Part shown: piece by piece, positions 7,267 to 16,749 of the stretch
Layout: every line of letters starts with the position of its first letter
Position numbering within the stretch: the stretch's first letter is position 1
DNA from: Chara braunii
Taxonomy: Eukaryota > Streptophyta > Charophyceae > Charales > Characeae
Direction of reading: 5' to 3'
Length of the DNA: 22,303 nt
Assembly: GCA_003427395.1 (NCBI GenBank)
Contig: BFEA01000415.1
Location: forward strand, 948,296-970,598
Made by a program: the position numbers and the translations under genes
Notes under the pieces: generated by a model
Database searches by the model: none
What the model saw: only the letters and a program-made list of their open reading frames with translations
What the model was told of the DNA's origin: nothing

Positions 7267-7545
7267 CCTCATCATGACTGTATCGGCCCCGAAAGACGTG
7301 TTATACACATTGAAGTGATTCCCAAGCGAGGGTCGGGCCACCTCACGAGCTCTGCAGTTTTGTGAGGGTTGGGCCACCTCACGAGCTCTGCAGTTTTGCG
7401 AGGGTAGGGCCACCTCACGAGCTCTGCAGTTTTACGAGGGTAGGGCCACCTCACGAGCTCTGCAGTTTTTGAAGTGGCGGCCAGCTGTCTCTTACTTTCG
7501 GAATGTATAGGGGCGTCTTTTCGGTCTGATACAGTCATGATGAGG
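7267..7545. mobile_element. Long-TIR foldback element carrying a tandem array
   Basis: CCTCATCATGACTGTATC at 7267-7284 is the exact reverse complement of 7528-7545. Pairing continues inward with CCCGAAAGACG on the left and CGTCTTTTCGG on the right, then TATACACATT against AATGTATA. The arms are thus about 43 bp with small indels. Between them lie four 36-bp tandem repeats. No protein is evident, and no target duplication is obvious. Confidence 0.75.
7326..7469. repeat. Tandem array, 4 x 36 bp
   Basis: The units start at 7326, 7362, 7398 and 7434. Each contains GGGCCACCTCACGAGCTCTG followed by CAGTTTT, with variation confined to the first ten bases. Because 36 is a multiple of three, a 12-residue repeat appears in shadow frames; I do not take it as coding. 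Confidence 0.95.
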
Positions 7546-7700
7546 GTGCAATGGTGCATCATGCACCCCGGCCCCGATTTGTATTGTAAGATACTTTATA
7601 GAAACCAAACTCTTTGGGAGTTATGGCTGCTGTACTTTTTTTTCTTTTTAATAGCAAATACACATGCAGACTGTACTAGTGGTCATGCCAGTGGATATCT

Positions 7701-7798
7701 GTAGCTGAGTGGCTGTGGAGAGCGGGCTTAATGGGCTGTGACCGACTACAGCAGTTCGTTAAACGTACTGCCGTTGTTTTCAGGGGTTTGAATTCTCG
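7701..7798 (+). mobile_element. Possible tRNA-derived SINE head
   Basis: TAGCTGAGTGGCTGTG near 7702 resembles an A box, and GGGTTTGAATTCTC near 7785 resembles a B box. The spacing of about 80 bases is long but possible for a class II tRNA relative. No cloverleaf can be drawn with confidence. Confidence 0.3.
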
Positions 7799-8036
7799 AG
7801 AAGTATGCTAGGATTGCAGGGTTGGTTGGTATTAGTAAAGTCTATCACTTTTTTCTCTCTCGAGGATGTCACGAACTCTGGGCGATGTTGTGAGCGTGTT
7901 TATCCAGCATCCAAACGCATCCTTTGCAGACTGTTGCGGTTCAAACTCCTAATGAATCGGTGAATTTCCGATGAAACATTCTGACGCTGATGCCTTTTTT
8001 TTTTTTGTGTGGACTTGTGTATGGCGAACATGGCAA

Positions 8037-8042
8037 CACACA

Positions 8043-8117
<75 letters not shown>
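8037..8117. repeat. (CA)n/(GA)n microsatellite
   Basis: A short ACACACACA block leads into an uninterrupted AG dinucleotide run of about 70 bases. Confidence 0.95.
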
Positions 8118-8119
8118 CA

Positions 8120-8700
8120 GGGAGGGAGGAAAGCTGTGAGAGATGCTGAGGGAGGGAGATGATGAGCATGAAGAGGGAGAGAGGAAACGGGGGGGATGTT
8201 TGTGAAGTGGAGGGAAGATATCTGGACAAAAGGTCAACCGTTTGTTCTGTACGAAATGTTATGTGTCACGGATAGAAATTTGACTTCGGAATCTTAACTG
8301 ACATTCTGGAATGGCTTTCTGATTTTTTAATTTCTTTGATTGCGGCTACATATTTTTGGGGTTGTCAGATCTTTTAGGCACTGGAAGGTCAACCTTCTTT
8401 TTTGACTGCTGATTTTTGCCGACTGAATTGGACTGATAGAGTCTGATTCATATTTCCTGGGACTTCTTTTATTTTGTTACTACAGAGTGGTTTCATTTAG
8501 TAGGAAAAAAGGACTGCCTGACTTACGTTTTACAGTGCAGAGGATACAGAGTGTTTCTTTTTTCTGTTTTTTTTTTAGTTTTTCGGCAGAAGATACAGAG
8601 TCAATACAGACCATATATATTGTTTGTTTGGTGTTCTTGAATTCCATCTACACCATTCCACAGTGTGTAGCATATCGTCTTCAATGAAGGTCAATAATTA
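8120..8700. other. Gene-free stretch
   Basis: No supported gene. There is a weak direct repeat of CAGA(G/A)GATACAGAGT near 8536 and 8587, and T-rich patches. Confidence 0.4.
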
Positions 8701-9078
8701 ATAATTATGATCTGGAAATACTTGGGGCCGGTCACCTGCCGATATATCTCTACACTGTCCCCTTATCAGCTTAAGAAAAATGTTACGATCCTGGCCAATT
8801 AGGAAGTGCAAATTCGCAAGAAAGTACAATGTCTTCCAATTGCAAAAAGAAACAAATGAACTTGAGAGGAGAGAGAGGTAGGATGTGTCCGCGGGCGCCA
8901 GCTTGGCTTGCCTAAGTACTCCTGCTGCGTAGACTCTCTGATATTGGGCCTGTAGAAAAGATTGCATGAGCCTGGCATCCGAAGTTCCCGTACGGCAAGG
9001 TTTGCCGCTTACGCTTTCACTTCCGCTAGGGCTGGGGGGCTTCCCAGGCTTGGTACTTGTCACTTCTGTCTGGTCCAA
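8698..9078 (-). other. Unrecognised open frame, 126 codons
   Basis: An open minus-strand frame without an ATG at its upstream end. Its middle (RLMQSFLQAQYQRVYAAG) looks more protein-like than the surrounding noise, but I recognise no family and see no introns, promoter or neighbours that would support it. It could be an exon, a decayed gene piece or chance. Confidence 0.15.
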
Positions 9079-9118
9079 GTGGCTCTCTATACTGGTAGGG
9101 TGATGATCGTGAGTGCTG

Positions 9119-9157
9119 GTTACATTGAGGTAGGATGGTTACATTGAGGTAGGATAG
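9119..9157. repeat. Direct repeat, about 20-bp unit, two copies
   Basis: GGTTACATTGAGGTAGGAT occurs twice back to back. Confidence 0.85.
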
Positions 9158-9299
9158 TAGGGATACTAGGGGGTGTGCTGGGAGTATTAACGTGGGGAAG
9201 GGTAGGGAAGGTGGCCTGTCCTGTCAGGACAACCATCAGCCTGCCGCTGCCAACGATTACCGTGGGTCTAGTCCTTGGCCTCTACAACACCCTGGGCTT

Positions 9300-9366
9300 T
9301 AAAAAAAAGAAAAAGAAAGAAGAAGAAGAAGAAGAAGAAGAAGGTGAAGAAGAAGAAGAAAAAGAA

Positions 9367-9403
<37 letters not shown>

Positions 9404-9409
9404 AGAAGA
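9300..9409. repeat. Polypurine microsatellite (GAA)n and (GAAA)n
   Basis: About 110 bases of pure A/G apart from a single T (AAGGTGAAG), passing from AAAAAG through (GAA)n to (GAAA)n. Long GAA/TTC tracts can form triplex DNA. Confidence 0.95.
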
Positions 9410-9450
9410 CGTACACCAGCAAAAGACCAATGACAATTTCCCCTTCGCTT

Positions 9451-9540
9451 GCCAACCAACTGCTCCTCCTTATCACCGCCTCTCTTATGCAAACAATGAC
9501 TCGCCAACCAACTCCTCCTCCTTATCACCGCCTCTCTTAT
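9451..9540. repeat. Direct repeat, 52-bp period
   Basis: GCCAACCAACTGCTCCTCCT followed by TATCACCGCCTCTCTTAT at 9451 recurs from 9503 with one change (CTCCTCCTCC). The copies are separated by CAAACAATGACTC-type spacer. Confidence 0.85.
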
Positions 9541-9551
9541 TTAAACATATA

Positions 9552-9569
9552 AATAATAATAATAATAAT
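9552..9569. repeat. (AAT)n microsatellite
   Basis: Five to six AAT units. Confidence 0.85.
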
Positions 9570-10088
9570 GACGAGTGGCTGAACCAGAATCACTGTCCGA
9601 ATCCCTCTTCTGCTGATTTGGGATAACCAGAGGTCCACCGTAGCCATAGCCTTCCTCTGCCTTCTCTTCAAGCACGCCGAGGCTATAGCGGACTACTAAG
9701 GGCCTAGCCCTGACATGCAAAAGACAGCGTGAAGCAGCTATGGCCACTGCTTCTCAGGCCGCCATGAAGCCTTCTTGGTGCGGCGCTACGCCACCCGGGG
9801 CCTTCTAGATGCAGCGCCTAACAAGGTGATGAAGATGGCGCCCCCATAGCCAGGTAACCTGGCCGTCAATACGGATCCCGTCCATTTCGAATGTGCAGCA
9901 CCTGGCTCAAAGCTGCACTTTTTTTCTTTCCAAATCAAACGTGTTGACGACAAAAGGGGCTAGCTTGCTCCGCCTGCCAGGAGCCGCACAAGATTGCCTT
10001 CCAGTCCCAGGGCCACTGCTGATCTGTGCCCAGCTCAGCCATCTGTCACCAGATACGGTCCCACCACCTCCACAACTAGACTGAGCTT
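9570..10088. other. Gene-free stretch
   Basis: Only short overlapping open frames. A 68-codon minus frame (9541-9747) with a DSDSDSGS run is not recognisable and probably reflects low-complexity DNA. Confidence 0.35.
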
Positions 10089-10104
10089 GGAGCCTAGGGC
10101 AATG

Positions 10105-10190
10105 TTTTTTTTTTTTTTTTTTTTTTTAAACACGCCCTTGCCAGTGTTAGTGCTGCTGAAAAGAGCAGACACCACTAACACCAGGAGGGA
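10105..10190 (-). mobile_element. Short retroposon with perfect target-site duplication
   Basis: GGAGCCTAGGGCAATG at 10089-10104 is repeated exactly at 10191-10206. Between the copies is an insertion ending, on the minus strand, in a 23-base poly(A) tail (10105-10127 as T). The minus-strand body (CCTGGTGTTAGTGGTGTCTG ... GGGCGTGTTT) resembles the 3' half of the family S copy at 2587-2752, so this is a 5'-truncated member. Confidence 0.85.
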
Positions 10191-10409
10191 GGAGCCTAGG
10201 GCAATGTGCTTGATTGTTTCTGGGATTTTATGCAAGGGGAATCCATCGCTGCAGCGCTTGCACCAGGGGAGGGCCAGCCCCGCTTCTCTAAATCGTTGGT
10301 TGGCAGGCAGCGGTGGTTTATCTGTCACTGCAGGGAGGCTATCTTAGCCGGTCTTAGATTCCGTGCCTTGGAACCACTTAATGGGCTGGAGGGTGTCTCT
10401 TCCCATGCC

Positions 10410-10517
10410 TACCGTCTTCACCCGAATAAAACGCCTGGTCATTATAGCGGTATTTACAGCAACTTTCAGTCCAGATGCAGTGATCATGACTGGGCGTTCG
10501 ACTGGGGTGAAGACCGC
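10410..10517. mobile_element. Foldback MITE, family D (copy 4)
   Basis: ACCGTCTTCACCCGAATAAA then ACGCC on the left pairs with GGCGTTCGACTGGGGTGAAG then ACCG on the right. The loop contains CAACTTTCAGTCCAGATGCA, the reverse complement of the corresponding loop in the copy at 2968-3077. The two copies therefore lie in opposite orientations. Confidence 0.8.
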
Positions 10518-10549
10518 TCAGTAGCTGCCGTATCCATTTGTGGGTCACC

Positions 10550-11023
10550 TTATCCTTTCGCTCCACACGCAGCCGTAGCATTCTCTATGCAGACTCGACT
10601 TACAAGGAGTGTAAGCGCAGGGTGGTGGAATTGCCCCTCTGGTGCTTGGAAGGAGTGTAAGCGCAGGGTGGTGGAATTGCCCCTCTGGTGCTTGGACGAG
10701 GACCATGACAATGGGTCTAGAGGCAGGACCTGGTGGTGTAGCAGGGTCTCCAGTCTGAATGCAACCCAATTTTTCTGGTTCCTAAGCACTCTGATTTTAT
10801 CAAGTCGGGATCTGTCCAACCGGCGGACCTCCTCCCGAAACATCCTAAGGAGCCTGTTGTCATTCTGCTGCTGGAAGAGATCGACCAGCACATCTCTGTC
10901 GGGGCGCACTTCCGCTACGCTCCCCACCCTGGCCGGTTCATCCTTAATGGCTACCCAGTCACTCTTTAATAGGGTTGGCCCCTTCTTGAGAATGTGTACC
11001 CAGTCCAGCAGGATGGAGTCCAC
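10550..11023 (-). other. Unrecognised open frame, 157 codons
   Basis: An open minus-strand frame that begins with GTG rather than ATG. The first hundred residues include an Arg/Leu-rich, possibly helical block (RLLRMFREEVRRLDRSRLDK). The last third runs through the 46-bp duplication, so that part is not conserved protein. No family recognised. It may be an exon or a transposon fragment. Confidence 0.2.
10604..10695. repeat. Perfect two-copy tandem duplication, 46-bp unit
   Basis: AAGGAGTGTAAGCGCAGGGT through GGTGCTTGG is repeated back to back (10604-10649 and 10650-10695) with no difference seen. Confidence 0.95.
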
Positions 11024-11039
11024 GTGGGTATCAATGTGT

Positions 11040-11299
11040 CATCTTACCTTCATCCTCATTTTTGACGTTTAGAATTCTTTTCTCTTCCCTCAATTATGCA
11101 GCCCACAGGGATGACTTTGATGTTCAGATTGCTTACTGCGCTACTTCTGATGTTTATGTCCTTCGCCAAGTTGTTTTTGACGTCTGGATTGCTTCCCCCT
11201 GTCCTCCCCCCCATTCTTCCCCCTGCTCAGAGTATAAGATTACCAGCACCCCTAGCTTCCGTCTGGTTGTCTTAAAAAAAAAAAAAAAAAAAAAAAAAA
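11040..11299 (+). mobile_element. Possible poly(A)-tailed retroposon (unit 1)
   Basis: The sequence ends in 26 A (11274-11299). Upstream it holds GATGTTCAGATTGC, GATGTTTATGTCC and a C-rich stretch. Similar strings occur in the adjacent unit 11300-11586, so the two may be tandem insertions of one family. The 5' limits are uncertain. Confidence 0.35.
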
Positions 11300-11586
11300 G
11301 ATTCCAATAGGCCTGTCAGGCCGTAACTTCAATGTTCAGATTCCCTGCCAGACTTCCGGTGATACCCATATCCTTTACCGGGTTGCTTTTGATGTTTATG
11401 TTCCCCGTGGCCCCCAGCCCTGCCTGCTCTCCATGCCTTCTGCTCCCCGCTTCCCACCATTGGAGAAAGCAAGAAAGAAAGCAAGGAAAAATCAAGTGTT
11501 TGGCATTAACACCTTCTGCTTCCCCCCACTTCCCATCCCAGATACCAGGAAAAAAAAGAAGATTTAAAAAAAAAAAAAAAAAAAAA
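11300..11586 (+). mobile_element. Possible poly(A)-tailed retroposon (unit 2)
   Basis: It contains AATGTTCAGATTCC, TTGATGTTTATGTTCC and a C-rich part like unit 1, and ends in a 21-base A run (11566-11586). Target duplications were not found. Confidence 0.35.
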
Positions 11587-11680
11587 GATTTTGGCTCCAG
11601 GGGCGAGCTCCCAGTTGCCCCCGGACTGCTCATTTGGACCGATGATCATCCTGATCGACAATCCAAAATCAGTAGCCGGG

Positions 11681-11740
11681 GGCATTGGATTTAACGCCTG
11701 ATTCTGGACGCGTTCGTCGAGAGGGGCAGAAATAAATTAG
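11681..11740 (+). mobile_element. Half of a family A foldback element
   Basis: GCATTGGATTTAACGCCTGA, TTCTGGACGCGTT and GAGAGGGGCAGAAAT match the left arm and stem of family A. The complementary right arm is absent, so the copy is truncated. Confidence 0.5.
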
Positions 11741-11794
11741 AAGATGCCCGCGTCCACCCTCGTATACTCAGACCAGAACTCTACCAAACAATTG

Positions 11795-11865
11795 GGCCGC
11801 TCAGTCGGTACACACCTGAACTGTTGAAGTACAGACCTGAGTTCGAGTCCCACTGGAAGCAGATG
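11795..11865 (+). mobile_element. tRNA-derived SINE head
   Basis: GCTCAGTCGGTA (11799-11810) fits a Pol III A box, and GAGTTCGAGTCCC (about 11839-11851) fits a B box at normal tRNA spacing. A T-arm (CCTGAGTTCGAGTCCCACTGG) is partly evident. The acceptor stem does not close, so this is a SINE promoter or a tRNA pseudogene rather than a working tRNA. Any body would extend downstream into 11866-11950. Confidence 0.5.
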
Positions 11866-12023
11866 AGTGAAATACTCCAATTTTCTGAATTACCTACCGG
11901 TAGGGCCGGTCAGTTCAATGGATGATACATTGATATCTCAAGGCCGTCGCCCTTTCCTCGATAAAAAATAACAGAAAGAAAGAGCTCTACCAGGCCCCGC
12001 GCTCTTGTTATCCTGCTGGAAGC

Positions 12024-12053
12024 TTTATTTTTTTTTATTTTTTTTATTTTTTT
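12024..12053. repeat. T-rich tract, candidate LINE 3' tail
   Basis: T runs of about 10, 8 and 7 broken by single A. On the minus strand this would be an A-rich end about 390 bases after the ORF2 stop, so it could be the LINE poly(A) tail. A family S-like piece (12141-12169) in between leaves the assignment open. Confidence 0.35.
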
Positions 12054-12446
12054 AAGAAAGTTGCCAAAGTTCATTTCAAAATTCAAGGAAAGGGGCCGGG
12101 GAACCCACAATTCAACCCGGAAGTTAACCAGATTTGTCTCAACTGGAAACCGGGTCCAGCGTCCCCTTCTCTAGCTGATCATAGCAACTAACTCAAAAAA
12201 AATCAAATCTCTTGAAGCTCGGTAAAAAGGAGTATCTTCATATAACGACTAGGAACCCCCTTAAGTTCCAGCTGGAGTACCAACTCGTCATAGCACAGGT
12301 CCGTAAGTCGTCTTTTACCATGTAGTTTACCATCTCTACTCAAAGATGGAACTACCCTTACTGAGAGAGCCAAATTAAGGATACCAACATTATATTTTCA
12401 TTGCCTCTCACATGCTCTACAACAACGGCCTAAGCCTGTCAGCCTG
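12054..12446 (-). other. Region after LINE ORF2 (candidate 3' UTR)
   Basis: No open frame. A family S end fragment, AACTGGAAACCGGGTCCAGC at 12141-12160, lies within it. The exact LINE 3' end is not visible. Confidence 0.4.
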
Positions 12447-14477
12447 TCAATCATGTGTGTCAGACAGCCAGGAGCAGTAGGTGAATCGGCCTGCCTGATT
12501 GATGGAAGCCAATCTATTGTTCTGTGCCCAAGTCCTTTGGAACCAAACTATGTTCTTGCGGTGCCAATCAGCACGAATTATCCTTCTAATGCCTTGCTTC
12601 ATCTGGAGCTGTTGATGTCTTTTGGCCATATCCTCACCTCTGAATACTCTAGCATTCCGAGCAGCCCAGATGGTTTCCATCAGCACGCCTCTGCAACAAA
12701 GGGCGATATAACCCCAGCCTGAGGAGTATGTCAAAGTCTGAGGGAGAATGCCTGTCAGTACCCATCTGTCTGTCCATTCCCATGCCTCTCCCACAATACT
12801 GTTCCAATGTCTTGACCACCAGAGATTAATTTCGTCCGCCAGCGGGCAGCATAACCAAAGGTGGAGCATATTCTCCCATCCCCAATTACATCTCAGGCAT
12901 TGAGAGGAGAGTTCCATACCCTTAGCAGACAGCCACAAGGCTGTTGGAACAACGAAGAGAGACTGTATCCACATGAGACTGGCTTGCTTCTGAACCGGGT
13001 AATCCCTCAAAGCTCTCCATAGTTTCAGAATGGTAGGGCCTGTGACTCCTGACAGCTGGTGCGACTCCGCCCTTTCCACTGCCAGGGTAGCTGCTTTCTT
13101 GCTTACCCTCCCCTGAAGCACTTGCACACCAACCTTCGGCCGGTATTGGCAGAGGGGGGTAAAATTCCTTTCCCGTTCCTGATCTTTCCAACCCAGGAGC
13201 AGCGGCTCCACCCGGAAAATGTCCGCATCCCGTAATAAAGTGGCCCTTCCCTTTCCCTGTCCCTTTTTTTGGAAGAGTACTCTAACCTCCGCCATACCCT
13301 TCGTATCGTCACAGTGAGAGTCCTTGTCTTCCATTATTAGGGGGCCATTGACTGTGTCTCCCACTACTGTTCTCCATTTCTGAACCCGAATACCCGAAGG
13401 TATATCAGGGCCCAATATTTGAAGAATCTGATCAGTCTGTGATAATGACCGAAGCCATGTGCCTTCTGAATGTTCTGCATCCGGTTGGAGTATGTTGATC
13501 CATGTTCTTGGGATAGCTGCCACCAAGGCTGTATAATGATCAAAAACATTATGTAGCCTTGGGAGCCTTTGTCTGATCTGAGGAGCATCCAGGAATCTTG
13601 AGTGTTCCACATCCCAGATATCCTTAATCTGCATTATACCTTTCTTGATCCAACTCATGCCGAAGCTCCCAGGGGATTCTGACGCCATAAAGCAGGATCC
13701 ATCGTTGTGTCTGATATATGCATTCTCAAATAGCAGTTGGTTGAGAACTTCCTGTCTAGATCTCGGGGGCAATTGGTCCGATGGCTTGATCTTGTTCCAG
13801 GCTCCCAGTATGCCTCTCCAGATCTTGGAACAGGGCCTGCAGTTGCAGAAGGATGGGATTAACAGACATATCCATACTCTCGTATGGTCCTGAAGCTCCC
13901 ACTCAGTCCCCAAGATATATTCAGCTAGAGCCATCCAGATTTTAGTTCCTTGCTCTTGCATAGCCAGGATAGGCCATTTGGCCAGCATGGCCAAGTTCTG
14001 TTGTAGGGGGTCCAAAACACCCAGGCCCCCTTTCTTCCTCGGTGTTGCCACCACTTCCCACGCAACTTTGGACAAAAAGCCCTGGTCCTCCCTGGCGTTC
14101 GGCTTCCATAAATATCTCGCCGAGACTGATCTGATCTTCTTATATGCCACATCTCCTAGTGCATGTATGGACAAGGGGAACCAAAGCAGGGAGAATGCTG
14201 ATGATGTAAGGACCAATGCCCTTCCAAATAGGGAGAGCCGCGTACGTCGTTCCCATCCTGCAATTCTGGCCACCACCTTGTCCACCAAAATGCTGTCCTG
14301 CACTCTAGCACAGTCTGAGAAGGACACCTGAAGACCCAAAAATCTGTCAGACGAGTTAGCCGGTATCTGCTGAAGTCCCCAGTCCACACGCAGGGCAAGG
14401 GGGGGGGGAAGAAAAAACACCGACTTGTCCCAATTTATTGAGGCTTCAGATAATATACAATAATCATCAATTATTCT
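12447..14477 (-). pseudogene. ORF2 segment: thumb and C-terminal cysteine region
   Basis: The frame runs from just after the TAA to the stop at 12447. It opens with INWDKSVFF and FLGLQVS (post-RT motifs) and continues with the LINE-typical WKPNAREDQGFLSKVAWEVV and KKGGLGVLDPLQQNLAMLAK. Near 12845-12905 the Cys/His array CLRCNWGWENMLHLWLCC follows, as in zf-RVT, then ETIWAARNARVFRGE and a basic tail. No RNase H motif is seen. The same region supplied the two LINE scraps at 4250-5065 and 5740-5960. Confidence 0.8.
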
Positions 14478-15271
14478 TTACAGTTCCAGCAGACTATAAG
14501 TCGTATTCTCACAAGTTACTGTCAGATCATCTGCTATAGCCCCCCCTTTCCAATGGAACGAGGGGGCCAGGCGGAGACCTATTATCTGAGTATTTAATCT
14601 TATATTTGCTAACAACACTTCTAATTGCAAAACAAAAACAAGAGGGGCTAGTGGACAGCCTTGCCTCAAAGATCGGGTCAGGGCAAATTCCTCTGATTGC
14701 AGGCCATTGACCAAAACCACCGCAGTTCCTTTCGAAAGAAATTCCCAAACCCCATATTGACTAAAGTAGTATTAACGAATGCCCAGCCTACCTTATCGTA
14801 GGCTTTTTCCATGTCTAACATGAGGATGGCAATTTCTCTCTTCTCTTTCCCTATTATCTCCAGGGCTTGAACGGTCGCCAAGATATTATCAAAAATTGAT
14901 CTCCCCTTGACAAAAGCCCCTTGCTCCCCCCCCACCAAGTCTGGGAGAAGGGGGGCTAATCGCAAGGCGAGGATTTTAGCTAATAGCTTATACGAGACAT
15001 TCAAGACCGAGATAGGGCGACAATTACGTATTTCACGTTTATCTCCTTTCTTATACATCAGAGATATCATTCCCTTTACCATACCCTTAGGCAATGTCCC
15101 AGATACACTTGTTTCATTGTATATATCGCAGAAGAATTGACCAAAGACACCCCAGGCCGAGAGAAAAAACTCGATCGGCAAGCCGTCCGGACCAGGGCAT
15201 TTGCCCTTGGCCATTTGCCGTGCTGCATGAGTCACTTCCTCAAGGGTTATAGGAGCTTCATCCAGATCATA
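14478..15271 (-). pseudogene. ORF2 segment: reverse transcriptase core
   Basis: In order: TLEEVTHAARQMAKGKCPGP with DGLPIEFF, NCRPISVLNVSYKLLAKILA, EQGAFVKGRSIFDNIL, motif A LMLDMEKAYDKVGW with its catalytic Asp, then after a frame change LVNGLQSEEFALTRSLRQGC and PLAPLVF (motif B), and motif C as AIADDLTV. The usual aromatic residue before ADD is Ile here. The stretch between NMGFG and LVNG is shorter than usual, which suggests a small deletion with the frameshift. Confidence 0.85.
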
Positions 15272-16749
15272 TTATAGATATCCAACCAGTACGTGAGATC
15301 TCTGAGTAGAGAGGTGACTCAAAGAGCAGGTCCAAAACGGGTGGTATTCTGCCAAGTTGGTCTCGAAAGAATCAAAGGGTCTTCTTGTTGAGACTATATC
15401 CCTGAAATATTCCATAGCATACACACACAAGGATTCTGTCTCAACAGCCAACGGAGACCCCATGGCAAAAGGGTGAGCTAATTCCCTCATGAGCGGTCTG
15501 GCTTTACTCAAAATTAGTGATATGAAGGTAGCCTTGGTCAATCTGTCATAGCAGATTATCCCTCTGACCTTAAGCCACTCCTGCCATTCGACATGTTTAC
15601 GTGTCTCCAGATCTTCTAGTTCCAGCAGGGCCTTGGTCCTTTTTTCATACCAAAAGAACTCCAAGAAGGGGTCATCTCCCGTATAGGCTTCTGCTTGTTC
15701 AACCGCTTTAATTAGCTGTTTTTCTTTCCAATTACGTGCTGCAGCCTTCATGCGAGAGAACTCTATCATCGCCGCTTGTAAGATTTCAATACCGACGTCG
15801 ACCCAATCTTCCGTCGAGTTAAAAAGATCTTTAGCTAACTGCCACTCCGTCATTTGGGTGTTAACCCATTGTAAGATCCCCGGGTCTTTCAGCATTGCGG
15901 TATTCAATCTGAAAGGCGGTCTGTGAGAGGTGACCAGTTCCTTGGAGATAACGTCCACAAGGACTGGATAGTGGTCTGATAGGGAATCTACCATGACATC
16001 TACCCACATGCATCTATTCCACGGGTCCCCTCTAGCCAAAATAAAATCAAGTCTTCTCTTTGGTTGGGGGGCCGTTTTGGAGGGACGGGGCTCATGCCAT
16101 GTAAACCCAGACAAATCCGGGTTGAGGGTTCTATAAACATCCGATAAATTCTGAGTTTCCATAAAGGATGACAGCATCAGTGCATCGTCACGGATTGGGA
16201 AAATGTTGGGAGAATCAAGCCCAGGGTTAAGAGTACAATTCCAATCCCCAAGCATTAACAGATTTTCAGTGTCTGGAAGTATCTTAGGAAGATCTGCAAA
16301 GAAGTTGACCCTGGAAGAATACTTTACTGGGGCGTACAGTGAAACCACCGCCCAGTCTTCATCGGCCACTGCTAGTTTCATCCAGGCCCAATGACCCTCC
16401 AGATCAAAACATGAGTCAGATCTACCTCCAGGTCTTTATCCAACAGAATGGCTACTCCCCCCTTTGTCCCCACTGCTGGGGACCACACTTGAGGCCCTCG
16501 CCACCAATTCGACATTTCTGTTATTTTGTCAGGTCCAATTTTTGTCTTCTGCAGGCACAGTATCTGTACCTTCTGAGAATATGACCAAGACGTCAATCTT
16601 CGTCTATCAATCGGATCACCTAACCCACGAACGTTCCAACTAGCAAGTCTGATTCTATTGGGAAGAACCATCCTTGCTGGTTGGACCGCCTTGGGTTTGG
16701 ATGCGGTTTTCGCCGTCCGGTCCTCTCCCAACCTCTGACACTTCTTCAT
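15272..16749 (-). pseudogene. ORF2 segment: APE-type endonuclease and linker
   Basis: From the ATG, residues 35-46 (LASWNVRGLGDP) are the N-terminal APE motif. The expected LQETK motif reads LQKTK, so the catalytic Glu is Lys at residue 68 (AAG at 16548-16546, a single transition from GAG). After the frameshift come LYAPV, GDWNCTLNPGLD, the RRLDFILARG metal-site motif and SDHYPVLV. A helical linker rich in Glu and Lys follows up to the TAA. Confidence 0.85.

Larger units (their letters stand above)
12447..16749 (-). pseudogene. LINE ORF2 polyprotein (endonuclease, reverse transcriptase, zf-RVT-like), disrupted
   Basis: ORF2 would nick the target DNA and copy the element RNA at the nick. The ATG at 16749 lies inside the 3' end of the middle ORF. 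The lesions I see are a frameshift near 16400, TAA at 15274-15272 in the linker between endonuclease and RT, a frame break with apparent loss of several codons near 14740 between RT motifs A and B, and TAA at 14480-14478 after motif C. From 14477 to 12447 the frame is open. Homopolymer runs (for example nine G near 14401) could in principle hide sequencing errors, but two in-frame stops plus an active-site change argue for real decay. Confidence 0.85.

Noticed and set aside
6856-7413. 185-codon minus frame with repeats resembling a repeat protein
   Set aside because: The repetition comes from the 36-bp DNA array and low-complexity T/GT tracts. The same array gives similar repeats in another frame.
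7326-7469. CRISPR array
   Set aside because: The units are contiguous with no unique spacers, and the context is eukaryotic.
7900-8237. Ser/Leu- and Arg/Glu-repeat frames
   Set aside because: Pure translation of the AG microsatellite.
9175-9552. Glu/Lys-rich open frame on the plus strand
   Set aside because: Translation of the GAA/GAAA microsatellite; no flanking protein signal.
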